From a virus, in the IMG/VR virus record IMGVR_UViG_3300045953_000287, positions 1-21,329 of that record: DNA of 21,329 nt. One strand, 5' to 3'. The notes beneath the pieces are model-generated. The model was given only the letters and a program-made list of their open reading frames with translations, had not been told where the DNA came from and did no database searches. Positions 14,419 through 21,329 of the stretch are shown piece by piece; position 1 is the stretch's first letter; every line of letters starts with the position of its first letter. The translations under genes were made by a program, and so were the position numbers.

Positions 14419-14622
14419 ATGACGAGAGTACGAGCAAAGACCGACGTCTACATGGACCGCAGCTATCGCCCCAAGGGCGCGGTCTGGGACTCGAACGAGG
14501 ACCCCGACTTGATCAAGCGCGATTCGACACTCGAGATCGTGCGCGAAGACATTCCGGTCGGTCGGCCCGACGAGAGCAAGCGGGAGCCGTTCGAGCCGAA
14601 GGCGCGCGTCCGGCGCGAGTGA
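14419..14622 (+). CDS. Small structural-region protein
   Basis: The gene encodes 67 residues from ATG 14419, with CAAGGAGC just upstream, a strong ribosome binding site. The protein is very charged: VRAKTDVYMDRSYRPKGAVW at the start, then DPDLIKRDSTLEIVRED and a disordered basic tail. Small charged proteins of this size often lie between cement and adaptor genes in podoviruses. I do not recognise a domain. It is expressed with the capsid genes. Confidence 0.55.
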   Translation: MTRVRAKTDVYMDRSYRPKGAVWDSNEDPDLIKRDSTLEIVREDIPVGRPDESKREPFEPKARVRRE

Positions 14623-14653
14623 GAGGTAGACCCCACGACCGAGGAGCTCCGCC

Positions 14654-17600
14654 GTGAAGTACGCGAGCGCGTTGTCCGAGTCCTTCTCCTACGCGCACGT
14701 GACTTTCGGCCAAAGCAATGACCGGCCGTGGGGTCACCGCGACAACGAGGGCTACGTCGCCTCGCCGCACCTCGAGCTGTCGCCATCGGGCACGGACCTG
14801 ACGATCCGCTCGATGGCGCCGCTGACGCCGGGCGCCGAGCATGGCCACGTCGGCAGCTTCTCGCTGCTGACCGTCACCGAGGTGCTGACGCCCAACTACT
14901 ACAAGGGCGCGACGGTGCGGATGACGTACCAGCACTTCGGCCTCGCCGGCGTCTACGGGCGCCGCGGCCACGCGACCGTGATCAGCAACGACTTCGCGTC
15001 GCTGGTCGTGCGCTGGGACAGCCAGACCTGGACCGGCTCGGAGGTGACGTTCTCGGGCGGCAACACCGCCGGCGACATGAAGATGCGGGTCAAGACGACG
15101 AACCCGCACCTGCTGCCAATCGGCACCGAGATCTACTTCACCAACAGCGGCGGCGCGCTGCCGACCGGCCTCGTCGCCAACCAGCGCTACTACGTGTCGG
15201 TTGCGCGGCACCTGGTCGTGCGGATCGCGCCAGACATCTGGGAGTTCTACGACTACAGCTGGACGCCGGCGGCGCACGAGCTCGAGGCGAACGACGTCGT
15301 CCAGTTCACAACGGTCGGCACGCTACCGCCGCAGCTGCTGGCGAAGACCGACTACTACGTGCTGCCGGTGAACGGCACGCAGTTCCGCGTCGCGGCAACG
15401 CCTGGCGGGCCGCCGATCGCGTTCGACGCCGGCGTCGGCGACCACATCGTGCTGGCGCGCGCGGCGAAGTGGTTCACGCTGACGAACACCCGCGCCGAGG
15501 CGCTCGCCGGCTGGCCGCCGGTGCACTTCAGCACGGACGGCTCGCCGACCACGACGATGCACGTCAGCGGGACGCTCTACGGGCTCGGCGGCTACGTCAC
15601 GCTCCACGACGCGCACAAGTTCTACGCGAACGTGAAGGTGCTGATGCCCTTCCAGCCGGAGGAGATGGGGCCCTACCCGGCGGGCGCACCGGTCGTGCCA
15701 GGCTACGACTTCGCGGGCGCCGGTATCACCAGCTACGAGGACTGCGGCCTGTTCCTCGAGTTCACGTGGGACGAGGGCATGGACGGCACCGGCGGGGTCG
15801 GCGCGGATGGCGTGCTGAGCGCCGCCGGCGCGACGCTGACGAGCGCTGGCTCGGCGTGGCCGGTCGGCTACTTCGCCGGCGGCTATCTCCGCGTCGAGAA
15901 GGCCGGCGTCGGTGGCTGGGCGAAGATCGGCGACAACACCGCGACGACCCTGACCGGCGTCACCTGGGAGGGCCGCGACGGCGAGGCGGTGCCGCCGCCG
16001 GCGGACACGACCGGCTACACGTTCCACATCCACGTGCCGCACTGGCGCGACAACCCGCACCATCGCAAGGCTGGCCCGGGCTTCCTCTACCCGAGCAACG
16101 ACCACATGCCGGCGGGCCCGGTCTACTCGCGGCCGAAGGGCCAGCTGGTGCCGTCCTACGTCGCCGTGTCGGTCGACGCGCGTCCGTGCGGCACGCTGAC
16201 CAACGAGAGCCTCGACGCGCAGACGAAGGACGTCTCCGGCAGCAACTTCGCGTTCCGCGCGAGCCTCGTGAACGGCAAGCTGCGGATCGAGCGCTACGGC
16301 CTGAACATGCTGACGATCAACCGCACCGTGCCGGTGCAGCTGATCCCGTTCAGCGACTTCCTGAACAAGGGCGCGATCGTCAACATCGCCGGCTGGGACG
16401 TGCAGCCGGGCTGGTCGAACATCAACGGCAACTGGATCGCCGACTTCGTCGAGCCGCCCGGGCCGGCGCGCATCGTGCCGATCTCGACGCCGTCGAACCC
16501 GCTGCCGCTGCTGGTGACGTGGCAGGAGCACGAGCTGCCGGCGAGCGCGTTCATCATGTTCCGCACGAACGGCGTGCTGCCGCTGGTCACCAGTGGCAAC
16601 CACCTGACGGCGCCCGCGCCGACCACGCTTGCCGTCGAGCAGCCGTATCTGGTCGTGCCGGCCAACTGGCAGACCAACGGCGACACCGACCTCAACCTCG
16701 CCGCCAACACCTTCACCAAGGTCGCGCACGGCTTCCAGAACGACGACCACGTGACGGTCACGAGTTCTGGCGCGTTTCCGGCGGCGAACCCGCCGCTGCA
16801 GGCGGGGCATGTCTACTGGGTCGAGGTCGTCACTCCCGACACGTTCCGCCTGTCGACGACGCCGTCGGTCCCGGGCTTCACCGCTGTCGACCTGACCGGC
16901 ACGCAGGCCGGCGTGACGTTGACCTTCAACAGGCTCGACAAGTTCGGGCTGGTGAGCGCGTTCGCACCGCTCGACCTGCTCCGCTCGATCAGCGGCCAGA
17001 CCGCCGCGGTCACGTTCGACAACGGCACCGAGCGCATGACCTGGAACGCGCACAACCTGCCGAACGCGACGCCGCTCACGTTCTCGCTGTCCGGCGGCAC
17101 GCTGCCGACGCGCACGACGTTCCCGGTGACGATCACGCTGGCGAACCCGGCCAAGATCCAGGTGACAAACCACGGCCGGCAGAACGGCGATCGCATCTTC
17201 TTCACGACCGCCGGCACGCTGCCGGCGAGCATCGTGGCGAACGTGCGGTACTTCATCGTCAATCGCACGAACGACGACTTTGAGATTTCGGCCACGCAAG
17301 GCGGCCCGCCGATCAGCACTCTCGGCCAGAGCCAGGTTGGGGCCACGCACACGGGCAACCCGGCGTTCGACGAGGGCGTGGTCTACTACTCGGCGTCGGT
17401 GACGGCCAACGACATGCGGCTCGCGAGCAGCGCTGCGCTGGCGGCCGCCGGGCAGCCTGACATCATCTTCTCGGCCAACGGCGCGGCGACGATCAACGCC
17501 ACCGTCGCGCACAGCCCGACCGGCCAGCACTTCGCTTACACGCACGGCAGCTACGTCGACCTGATCGCCTACGACGCCAACCTGCCGGTGCCGTCGACGC

Positions 17601-19468
17601 CGCCGCTGCCGTTCTCGATCAACACGATGCGCATCGCCAACGTGATCCGGTTCACGGCGCATCGGTTCGGCAAGAACATCGAGGAGTGGTGGCGCCTTGC
17701 GTGCACGCTCGGGCTGACGCTGCACACGGTCAACCTGGGCGTGAACAGCAGCGGCCAGTACCTCGCGAGCCGCAACAACCTGTTCGGGCTGCAGGGCGAG
17801 CTCGGCTGGTGGAACGACGACAACAACCTTGACTGGACGCCGTCGAACTCGAAGCCGCGGAGCAACTTCAACCGGTTGAAGAAGATGATCACGGTCATCG
17901 GGCCCGGGGCGCTGAAGGCGGCCGGCATCGACAAGCCGCTGCGGTTCCTGTCCGGCGCTGGCTTCCAGGGCGAGGCGGACGCGCTGACCGCGGTCGGCCG
18001 CGACATGTACGCGAAGACGCTGCCGGTGTTCTGGAACACGATCCGGCAGATCATCAACGAGGCCGGGCTGTCGCCCTACGGGCCGCACAGCAAGATGCCG
18101 GTGCTGCACGCGCGGATCCGGCACGAGCCCTACGAGCTGACCGGCACGTTCCCCGGCTACGGCGGCGAGCCGATCCAGCTGGCCGGCGACGACCAGGGGG
18201 TCGTCAACGCCGCGATCGAGAACTGGGTGCTGTTCGACCAGTGGGCCGCGACGCTCAACCCGAACGACCACCCGGTGCTCGACGGCGTGACGTCGTTCCC
18301 GTTCGCCGCCGACCCGCTGCACTTCAACGGCTTCGGCGAGGTCATGAACGGCTCCGAGTCGGCGGCCCTGCTGCTGCCGATGATCGACGAGGCGCTGTCG
18401 AGCTCGCTGCAGCCCGACGACCTGGTCGTGCTCGAGATCTGCAACCTCGCGCTCGGCGCGGTCGGCGACGGCGGCAAGATCACGAGCCTCGACCCGGAGC
18501 ACGACGGCACCAGGCAGGCCGAGCTCTGCCGGGTCCGGTTCCCGCGCGCGCTGGCGCTCGTGCTGCAGCGCTGCAGCTTCAGCTTCGCGACGCGCCGCGG
18601 CTACCTGACGGCGATCACGCCGGCGCACACGGGCGAGTGGGAGTATGCCTACCTGCTGCCGGTCAACTGCGCGCGGATGTTCGCGGTGCAGCAGCCGGAC
18701 AGCGGCGACGACTACGCGCACAGCCGCGACGCCGGCCGCTCGATCACCTTGCGCGACGGCGGCACGCGCCGCATCGTCGACGAGACGTCCGGCTACGTGC
18801 CCGAGGACTTCGCCGTCGAGAAGAACGCCGACGGCACGATCCTGGTGCTGACCAACGTCGGGCCCGAGGCCGTCGGTCGCTGGAACGCGTTCACCGCCGA
18901 CACCTCGGAGTGGACGCCCTACTTCATCGAGGCGGTGGTGTTCCAGCTCGCGGCGATGCTGCCGGGTCCGCTGGTCACCGGCACGGAGGGCGTGGCGCTG
19001 TCGGAGGCGATGCTGAAGCGCATGGAGTACGCGCTCGCGCACGCCCGGGTGCAGGACGCGATCCAGGCGAAGTCCGATGGTGCCATGGCACGCGGCGCGG
19101 AGGAACCGGTAGGTGCCCGGCACCAACACGAAGCTGATGCAGCGGCATTTCGCCGGCGGCGAGGTGTCGCCGGAGATGCTCGGGCACGTCGACGACGTGC
19201 GCGTGCAGAACGGCGCGCGCACGCTGCGCAACTTCATCACCAAGCCGCGCGGCCCGGCGCAGCGGCGTCCGGGCACCGGGTTCGTCCGCGAGTACCGCAA
19301 CAACGCCGGCGTGTCGGCGAAGCGCGCGCGGTTCCTGACCTTCGACTACGGCCGCTCGCAGTCGGTGGTGCTCGAGATCGGTTTCCGCCACGAGTACCCG
19401 GTGGCGCCGACGTGGCCGGGCTACATCCGCTTCCACGCGCTCGGCGGCACGCTGTTGTTCGCCTCTGA
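14654..19468 (+). CDS. SGNH/sialate-O-acetylesterase-type enzyme fused to tail adaptor (gp11-like)
   Basis: The open frame runs from GTG 14654 (GAGGAGCTCC just upstream) to TGA 19468, 1604 residues. Residues 15-22 (HVTFGQSN) carry the SGNH block I, with Ser21 as candidate nucleophile. Residues about 1000-1230 hold the other blocks: VNLGVNSSGQ, GFQGEADA (Q1105-E1107-D1109), and DPLHFNGFG (D1220, H1223). This pattern is that of the sialate-O-acetylesterase family, enzymes that remove acetyl groups from sugars. Between block I and the rest lie about 1,000 residues of tail-type modules. From about 1250 the protein continues as a T7 gp11-like tail adaptor (LEICNLALGAVGDGG, AELCRVRFPRALALVLQRCSFSFA, YAYLLPVNCARMF). 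Residues after about 1476 look like shadow sequence and lie over the next gene; the true end is probably TAG 19110-19112 after a +1 shift near 19080. Confidence 0.75.
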   Translation: MKYASALSESFSYAHVTFGQSNDRPWGHRDNEGYVASPHLELSPSGTDLTIRSMAPLTPGAEHGHVGSFSLLTVTEVLTPNYYKGATVRMTYQHFGLAGVYGRRGHATVISNDFASLVVRWDSQTWTGSEVTFSGGNTAGDMKMRVKTTNPHLLPIGTEIYFTNSGGALPTGLVANQRYYVSVARHLVVRIAPDIWEFYDYSWTPAAHELEANDVVQFTTVGTLPPQLLAKTDYYVLPVNGTQFRVAATPGGPPIAFDAGVGDHIVLARAAKWFTLTNTRAEALAGWPPVHFSTDGSPTTTMHVSGTLYGLGGYVTLHDAHKFYANVKVLMPFQPEEMGPYPAGAPVVPGYDFAGAGITSYEDCGLFLEFTWDEGMDGTGGVGADGVLSAAGATLTSAGSAWPVGYFAGGYLRVEKAGVGGWAKIGDNTATTLTGVTWEGRDGEAVPPPADTTGYTFHIHVPHWRDNPHHRKAGPGFLYPSNDHMPAGPVYSRPKGQLVPSYVAVSVDARPCGTLTNESLDAQTKDVSGSNFAFRASLVNGKLRIERYGLNMLTINRTVPVQLIPFSDFLNKGAIVNIAGWDVQPGWSNINGNWIADFVEPPGPARIVPISTPSNPLPLLVTWQEHELPASAFIMFRTNGVLPLVTSGNHLTAPAPTTLAVEQPYLVVPANWQTNGDTDLNLAANTFTKVAHGFQNDDHVTVTSSGAFPAANPPLQAGHVYWVEVVTPDTFRLSTTPSVPGFTAVDLTGTQAGVTLTFNRLDKFGLVSAFAPLDLLRSISGQTAAVTFDNGTERMTWNAHNLPNATPLTFSLSGGTLPTRTTFPVTITLANPAKIQVTNHGRQNGDRIFFTTAGTLPASIVANVRYFIVNRTNDDFEISATQGGPPISTLGQSQVGATHTGNPAFDEGVVYYSASVTANDMRLASSAALAAAGQPDIIFSANGAATINATVAHSPTGQHFAYTHGSYVDLIAYDANLPVPSTPPLPFSINTMRIANVIRFTAHRFGKNIEEWWRLACTLGLTLHTVNLGVNSSGQYLASRNNLFGLQGELGWWNDDNNLDWTPSNSKPRSNFNRLKKMITVIGPGALKAAGIDKPLRFLSGAGFQGEADALTAVGRDMYAKTLPVFWNTIRQIINEAGLSPYGPHSKMPVLHARIRHEPYELTGTFPGYGGEPIQLAGDDQGVVNAAIENWVLFDQWAATLNPNDHPVLDGVTSFPFAADPLHFNGFGEVMNGSESAALLLPMIDEALSSSLQPDDLVVLEICNLALGAVGDGGKITSLDPEHDGTRQAELCRVRFPRALALVLQRCSFSFATRRGYLTAITPAHTGEWEYAYLLPVNCARMFAVQQPDSGDDYAHSRDAGRSITLRDGGTRRIVDETSGYVPEDFAVEKNADGTILVLTNVGPEAVGRWNAFTADTSEWTPYFIEAVVFQLAAMLPGPLVTGTEGVALSEAMLKRMEYALAHARVQDAIQAKSDGAMARGAEEPVGARHQHEADAAAFRRRRGVAGDARARRRRARAERRAHAAQLHHQAARPGAAASGHRVRPRVPQQRRRVGEARAVPDLRLRPLAVGGARDRFPPRVPGGADVAGLHPLPRARRHAVVRL
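15091..17318 (+). repeat. Degenerate protein-level tail module, several copies in the esterase-adaptor gene
   Basis: A module of 35-60 residues recurs: a turn-rich start with N-D/G-D, a strand ending in F/V-T-x-x-G, the motif [GT]-x-L/F-P, 7-15 residues, Y-[YFW]-V/I, about 8 residues, F-x-[AVL]-[AS]-[AT]-T/Q, and P-x-G/G-P-P-I. Best copies are residues 206-258 (15269-15427, DVVQFTTVGTLPPQLLAKT), 689-736 (16718-16861, HVTVTSSGAFP) and 835-888 (17156-17317, DRIFFTTAGTLPASIVANV); half copies are at about 146-185 and 795-827. A further copy lies in the downstream tail gene at about 19660-19810. Confidence 0.55.
19076..19112 (+). other. Probable +1 frameshift site at end of adaptor domain
   Basis: The open frame reads QAKSDGAMARGAEEPVG and continues into shadow-like Arg/Ala-rich sequence for more than 100 residues. 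If one base is skipped near 19080-19083, the reading becomes QAKSDGPWHAARRNR and ends at TAG 19110-19112, directly abutting the GTG start of the next gene. A D-G-x-W-x-x-A-R-R-type end is what I would expect for gp11-like adaptors. Either an assembly or sequencing error, a real mutation, or a translational frameshift. Confidence 0.5.
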
Positions 19469-21329
19469 CTGGAACGCGACGACCGCCTACGAGGTCGATC
19501 AGCACGTAATCTTCGGCGGCACGCTCTACCGCTGCACGCTGGCGCACACGAACCAGCAGCCGATCGGGCCGCCGAACAGCGTCTACTGGCAGAACCGCAC
19601 CTACTTCGTCAGCCAGACCTTCGTCGACGCCGACGTCAACGTCGGCACGAACACGATCACGCTCGGCTCGGTGCACGGCCTGTCGACCGGCGATCCGCTC
19701 GACCTGACGACCTCGGGCACGCTGCCGGATCCGCTGCAGCTGAACACCGTCTACTACGCGATCCGCGTCAGCGCGACGGAGCTTCGATTCGCGGCGACCG
19801 CGGCGCTCGCGGCCGCCGGCACGGCGATCGACATCATCTCGGCGGCCGGCGGCGGCACGCATCGGGTCCATGGTCATTACGACGCCATGGACATGGTCGG
19901 GCACCTCGGCGCGTTCTTCGTCTGCACGTTCACGCGGCCGATCACCGCCGGCTTGAACGGCACCTCGATCGTGCCGGGAACAAACGAGGTCTACTGGTAT
20001 GGGCTGCCGAGCTCGCGCGAGTTCGAGATCCCGCACGGGATGGCGATCACCGAGGACGAGCTGTTCGCGCTGACCTACAGCCAGAGCATGGACGTGATGC
20101 GCTTCGCGACGCGCGCGGCGCTGCCGTCCGAGCTCCGGCGCTACGGCGCGACGCGCTGGACCTGGACCCTGACCGGCTTCGGCACGGCGCTCGCCTCGCC
20201 GACCGGCGTCGGCATCACGCCGACCTTCGGCGCGCTGCTGCGCGTCGAGACTTCGGACGCGACCAATGACGTGCTGGGCTTCCTGCAGCCGCACTTCCTC
20301 GCCGACGGCCAGGTCGTCTACGCGTCGGGCCTCTCGAGCTCGAACGTGCCCGACGGCTTCTACATCGCCCAGCATCGGGTCGGCGGCGCCGGCAACCAGA
20401 CGACCGAGATCCAGCTGCGGGAAGTGGCGACCGGCGACCTGCGCGCGCTGAACACGCAGGCCGGGCCGCTGACCGGCACGCTGCGGCTGACCGACCTGAA
20501 CAGCGACAATGTGCAGTGGTATCAGGTCGCCGCGATCAACGAGTACGAGCAGGAGTCGCTGCCGTCGACCGCGGTCAGCGTCACGAACAACCTCTTCAAC
20601 AACGGCGCCAGCAACCTGATCGCCTGGGCGGCGGTGCCCGGCGCGGTGCGCTACCGCGTCTACAAGGGCCGCACGCAGAGCGGGTTGTTCGGGTGGATCG
20701 GCGACACCGCCGAGCTCAGCTTCCGCGACGGCTCGCCGTCGATCGCCGCCGACTTCGGCCGCACGCCGCCGATCCTCGACGGCACCCTGGGCGGCACGCT
20801 GCCGCAGGCGCCGGCCGCGGTCGGCACCTACGAGGGCCGCACCGGCTGGGGTGGCAGCGACAACGAGCCGCAGGGCATCTGGCTCACGGTGGCGAACACC
20901 GAGACCGACCTCAGCTACGCAATCCCGGTGAAGGACAGCGACCGCATCCACCACCGGATCAAGACGCGGAAGCTGTGCCGCATCCGGCACCTCGTGCCGA
21001 TGTCGAAGATGGTCGTGCTGACCGACAGCGCCGAGTTCCTGGTCTCGCCGGTCAACACCGACGCGATCACGCCGGGGAGTTTCGCCGCGCGCGCCCACAC
21101 GCACGTCGGCGCCGCCGAGGTGCAGCCGGTGCTGCTGCAGAACGTGCTGCTGTTCGCCGCGGCGCGCGGCGGCCACATGCACGAGCTCGGCTGGGTCGAG
21201 CAGGGCGACGGCTTCCAGGCGCCCGACCTCAGCGAGCGGGCCGCGCACCTGTTCGACGGCCGCACGATCGTGCAGCTGGCCGCCGCGCAGGCGCCGTATC
21301 CGCTCGCCTGGGCGGTGAGCTCGACCGGC
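19113..21329 (+). CDS. Tail nozzle / tail tubular protein B-like, 5' part (runs off window)
   Basis: The frame is open from GTG 19113 to the end of the window (739 codons seen). AGGAA (19101-19105) precedes the start, and a TAG in the same frame at 19110-19112 abuts it. The N-terminus, LMQRHFAGGEVSPEMLGHVDD, QNGARTLRNFITKPRGPA and RRPGTGFVREYRN, is the characteristic G-E-[LV]-S-P ... R-N-x-[IV/]-x-x-P-x-G-x-x-x-R-R-P-G-T pattern of podovirus tail proteins next to the adaptor. Residues about 186-232 hold one copy of the tail module shared with the upstream protein. A fibronectin-III-like part follows (WAAVPGAVRYRVYKG). After about residue 560, SDRIHHRIKTRKLCRIRHLV, VVLTDSAEFLVSP and ITPGSF match the family's C-terminal beta-propeller-like region. 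It should form the tail tube below the adaptor. The 3' end lies outside the window. Confidence 0.8.
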   Translation, partial: MPGTNTKLMQRHFAGGEVSPEMLGHVDDVRVQNGARTLRNFITKPRGPAQRRPGTGFVREYRNNAGVSAKRARFLTFDYGRSQSVVLEIGFRHEYPVAPTWPGYIRFHALGGTLLFASDWNATTAYEVDQHVIFGGTLYRCTLAHTNQQPIGPPNSVYWQNRTYFVSQTFVDADVNVGTNTITLGSVHGLSTGDPLDLTTSGTLPDPLQLNTVYYAIRVSATELRFAATAALAAAGTAIDIISAAGGGTHRVHGHYDAMDMVGHLGAFFVCTFTRPITAGLNGTSIVPGTNEVYWYGLPSSREFEIPHGMAITEDELFALTYSQSMDVMRFATRAALPSELRRYGATRWTWTLTGFGTALASPTGVGITPTFGALLRVETSDATNDVLGFLQPHFLADGQVVYASGLSSSNVPDGFYIAQHRVGGAGNQTTEIQLREVATGDLRALNTQAGPLTGTLRLTDLNSDNVQWYQVAAINEYEQESLPSTAVSVTNNLFNNGASNLIAWAAVPGAVRYRVYKGRTQSGLFGWIGDTAELSFRDGSPSIAADFGRTPPILDGTLGGTLPQAPAAVGTYEGRTGWGGSDNEPQGIWLTVANTETDLSYAIPVKDSDRIHHRIKTRKLCRIRHLVPMSKMVVLTDSAEFLVSPVNTDAITPGSFAARAHTHVGAAEVQPVLLQNVLLFAAARGGHMHELGWVEQGDGFQAPDLSERAAHLFDGRTIVQLAAAQAPYPLAWAVSSTG

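Noticed and set aside
15323-19303. Open frame of 1326 codons on the minus strand
   Set aside because: It lies opposite the esterase-adaptor gene, is Arg/Ala/Val/His-rich, has no domain pattern and no start signals; it is an artefact of GC-rich third positions.
19113-19468. C-terminal 119 residues of the open esterase-adaptor frame as a real domain
   Set aside because: The composition is shadow-like and the other frame here encodes the well-conserved start of the nozzle protein.
18975-21248. Open frame of 757 codons on the minus strand
   Set aside because: Mirror of the nozzle gene, whose sense translation shows clear family motifs; composition is shadow-like.
1-21329. tRNA genes, CRISPR arrays, insertion sequences, attachment sites, integrase or repressor
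   Set aside because: None of these could be recognised in the sequence; the gaps are short and accounted for.

Overview
The window is a contiguous stretch of a tailed double-stranded DNA phage or prophage. All credible genes lie on the + strand, tightly packed, many joined by stop/start overlaps (ATGA, TGATG, GTGA, TTGA). The DNA is GC-rich, and codon third positions are mostly G or C. The head and tail genes look like those of short-tailed (podovirus-type) phages related to the Bordetella phage BPP-1 / Burkholderia phage Bcep22 group: a head-to-tail connector-type portal, a Bbp19-like protein, a scaffold-like protein, a BPP-1-type major capsid protein, a Bbp16-like cement protein, and T7 gp11/gp12-like tail adaptor and nozzle proteins. 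No tape-measure or sheath gene is seen. A lipoprotein and cleavable signal peptides suggest a Gram-negative host with high GC; the host genus cannot be read from the sequence. No integrase, repressor, tRNA, CRISPR array or insertion sequence is visible.

Layout. (1) 1-3657: end of a small gene, a PGDYG-like protein, a 681-residue exported protein starting at TTG, a one-helix membrane protein, a perfect 10-bp hairpin, a Cys/Trp-rich exported protein and an unknown protein. (2) 3657-7162: packaging block with a helix-turn-helix protein, small terminase, three small genes (one with a twin-arginine-like signal), large terminase and a coiled-coil protein. (3) 7172-9692: a 38-bp element, a GNAT acetyltransferase, a small head/internal protein and the portal. 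(4) 9692-11586: a histidine-rich tail-collar-like protein, then three small genes, including a membrane/coiled-coil protein followed by a lipoprotein, a spanin-like arrangement. (5) 11592-14622: second copy of the 38-bp element, Bbp19-like protein, scaffold, major capsid, cement protein and a small protein. (6) 14654-21329: a giant protein joining a split SGNH/sialate-O-acetylesterase-type domain to a tail adaptor, then the tail nozzle protein, which runs off the window.

How the genes work together: TerS and TerL package DNA through the portal into a shell of major capsid and cement protein built on the scaffold; the adaptor and nozzle close the head and form the tail. The SGNH part of the giant adaptor fusion and the large exported protein point to modification or cleavage of host surface or extracellular polysaccharide.

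Most unusual points: the SGNH-adaptor fusion, whose first catalytic block is separated from the others by about 1,000 residues of tail-type modules; a probable +1 frameshift near 19080 that restores a normal adaptor C-terminus ending directly against the next start codon; and the 38-bp element found in two copies, each placed 4-6 bases before a start codon that lacks a ribosome binding site.
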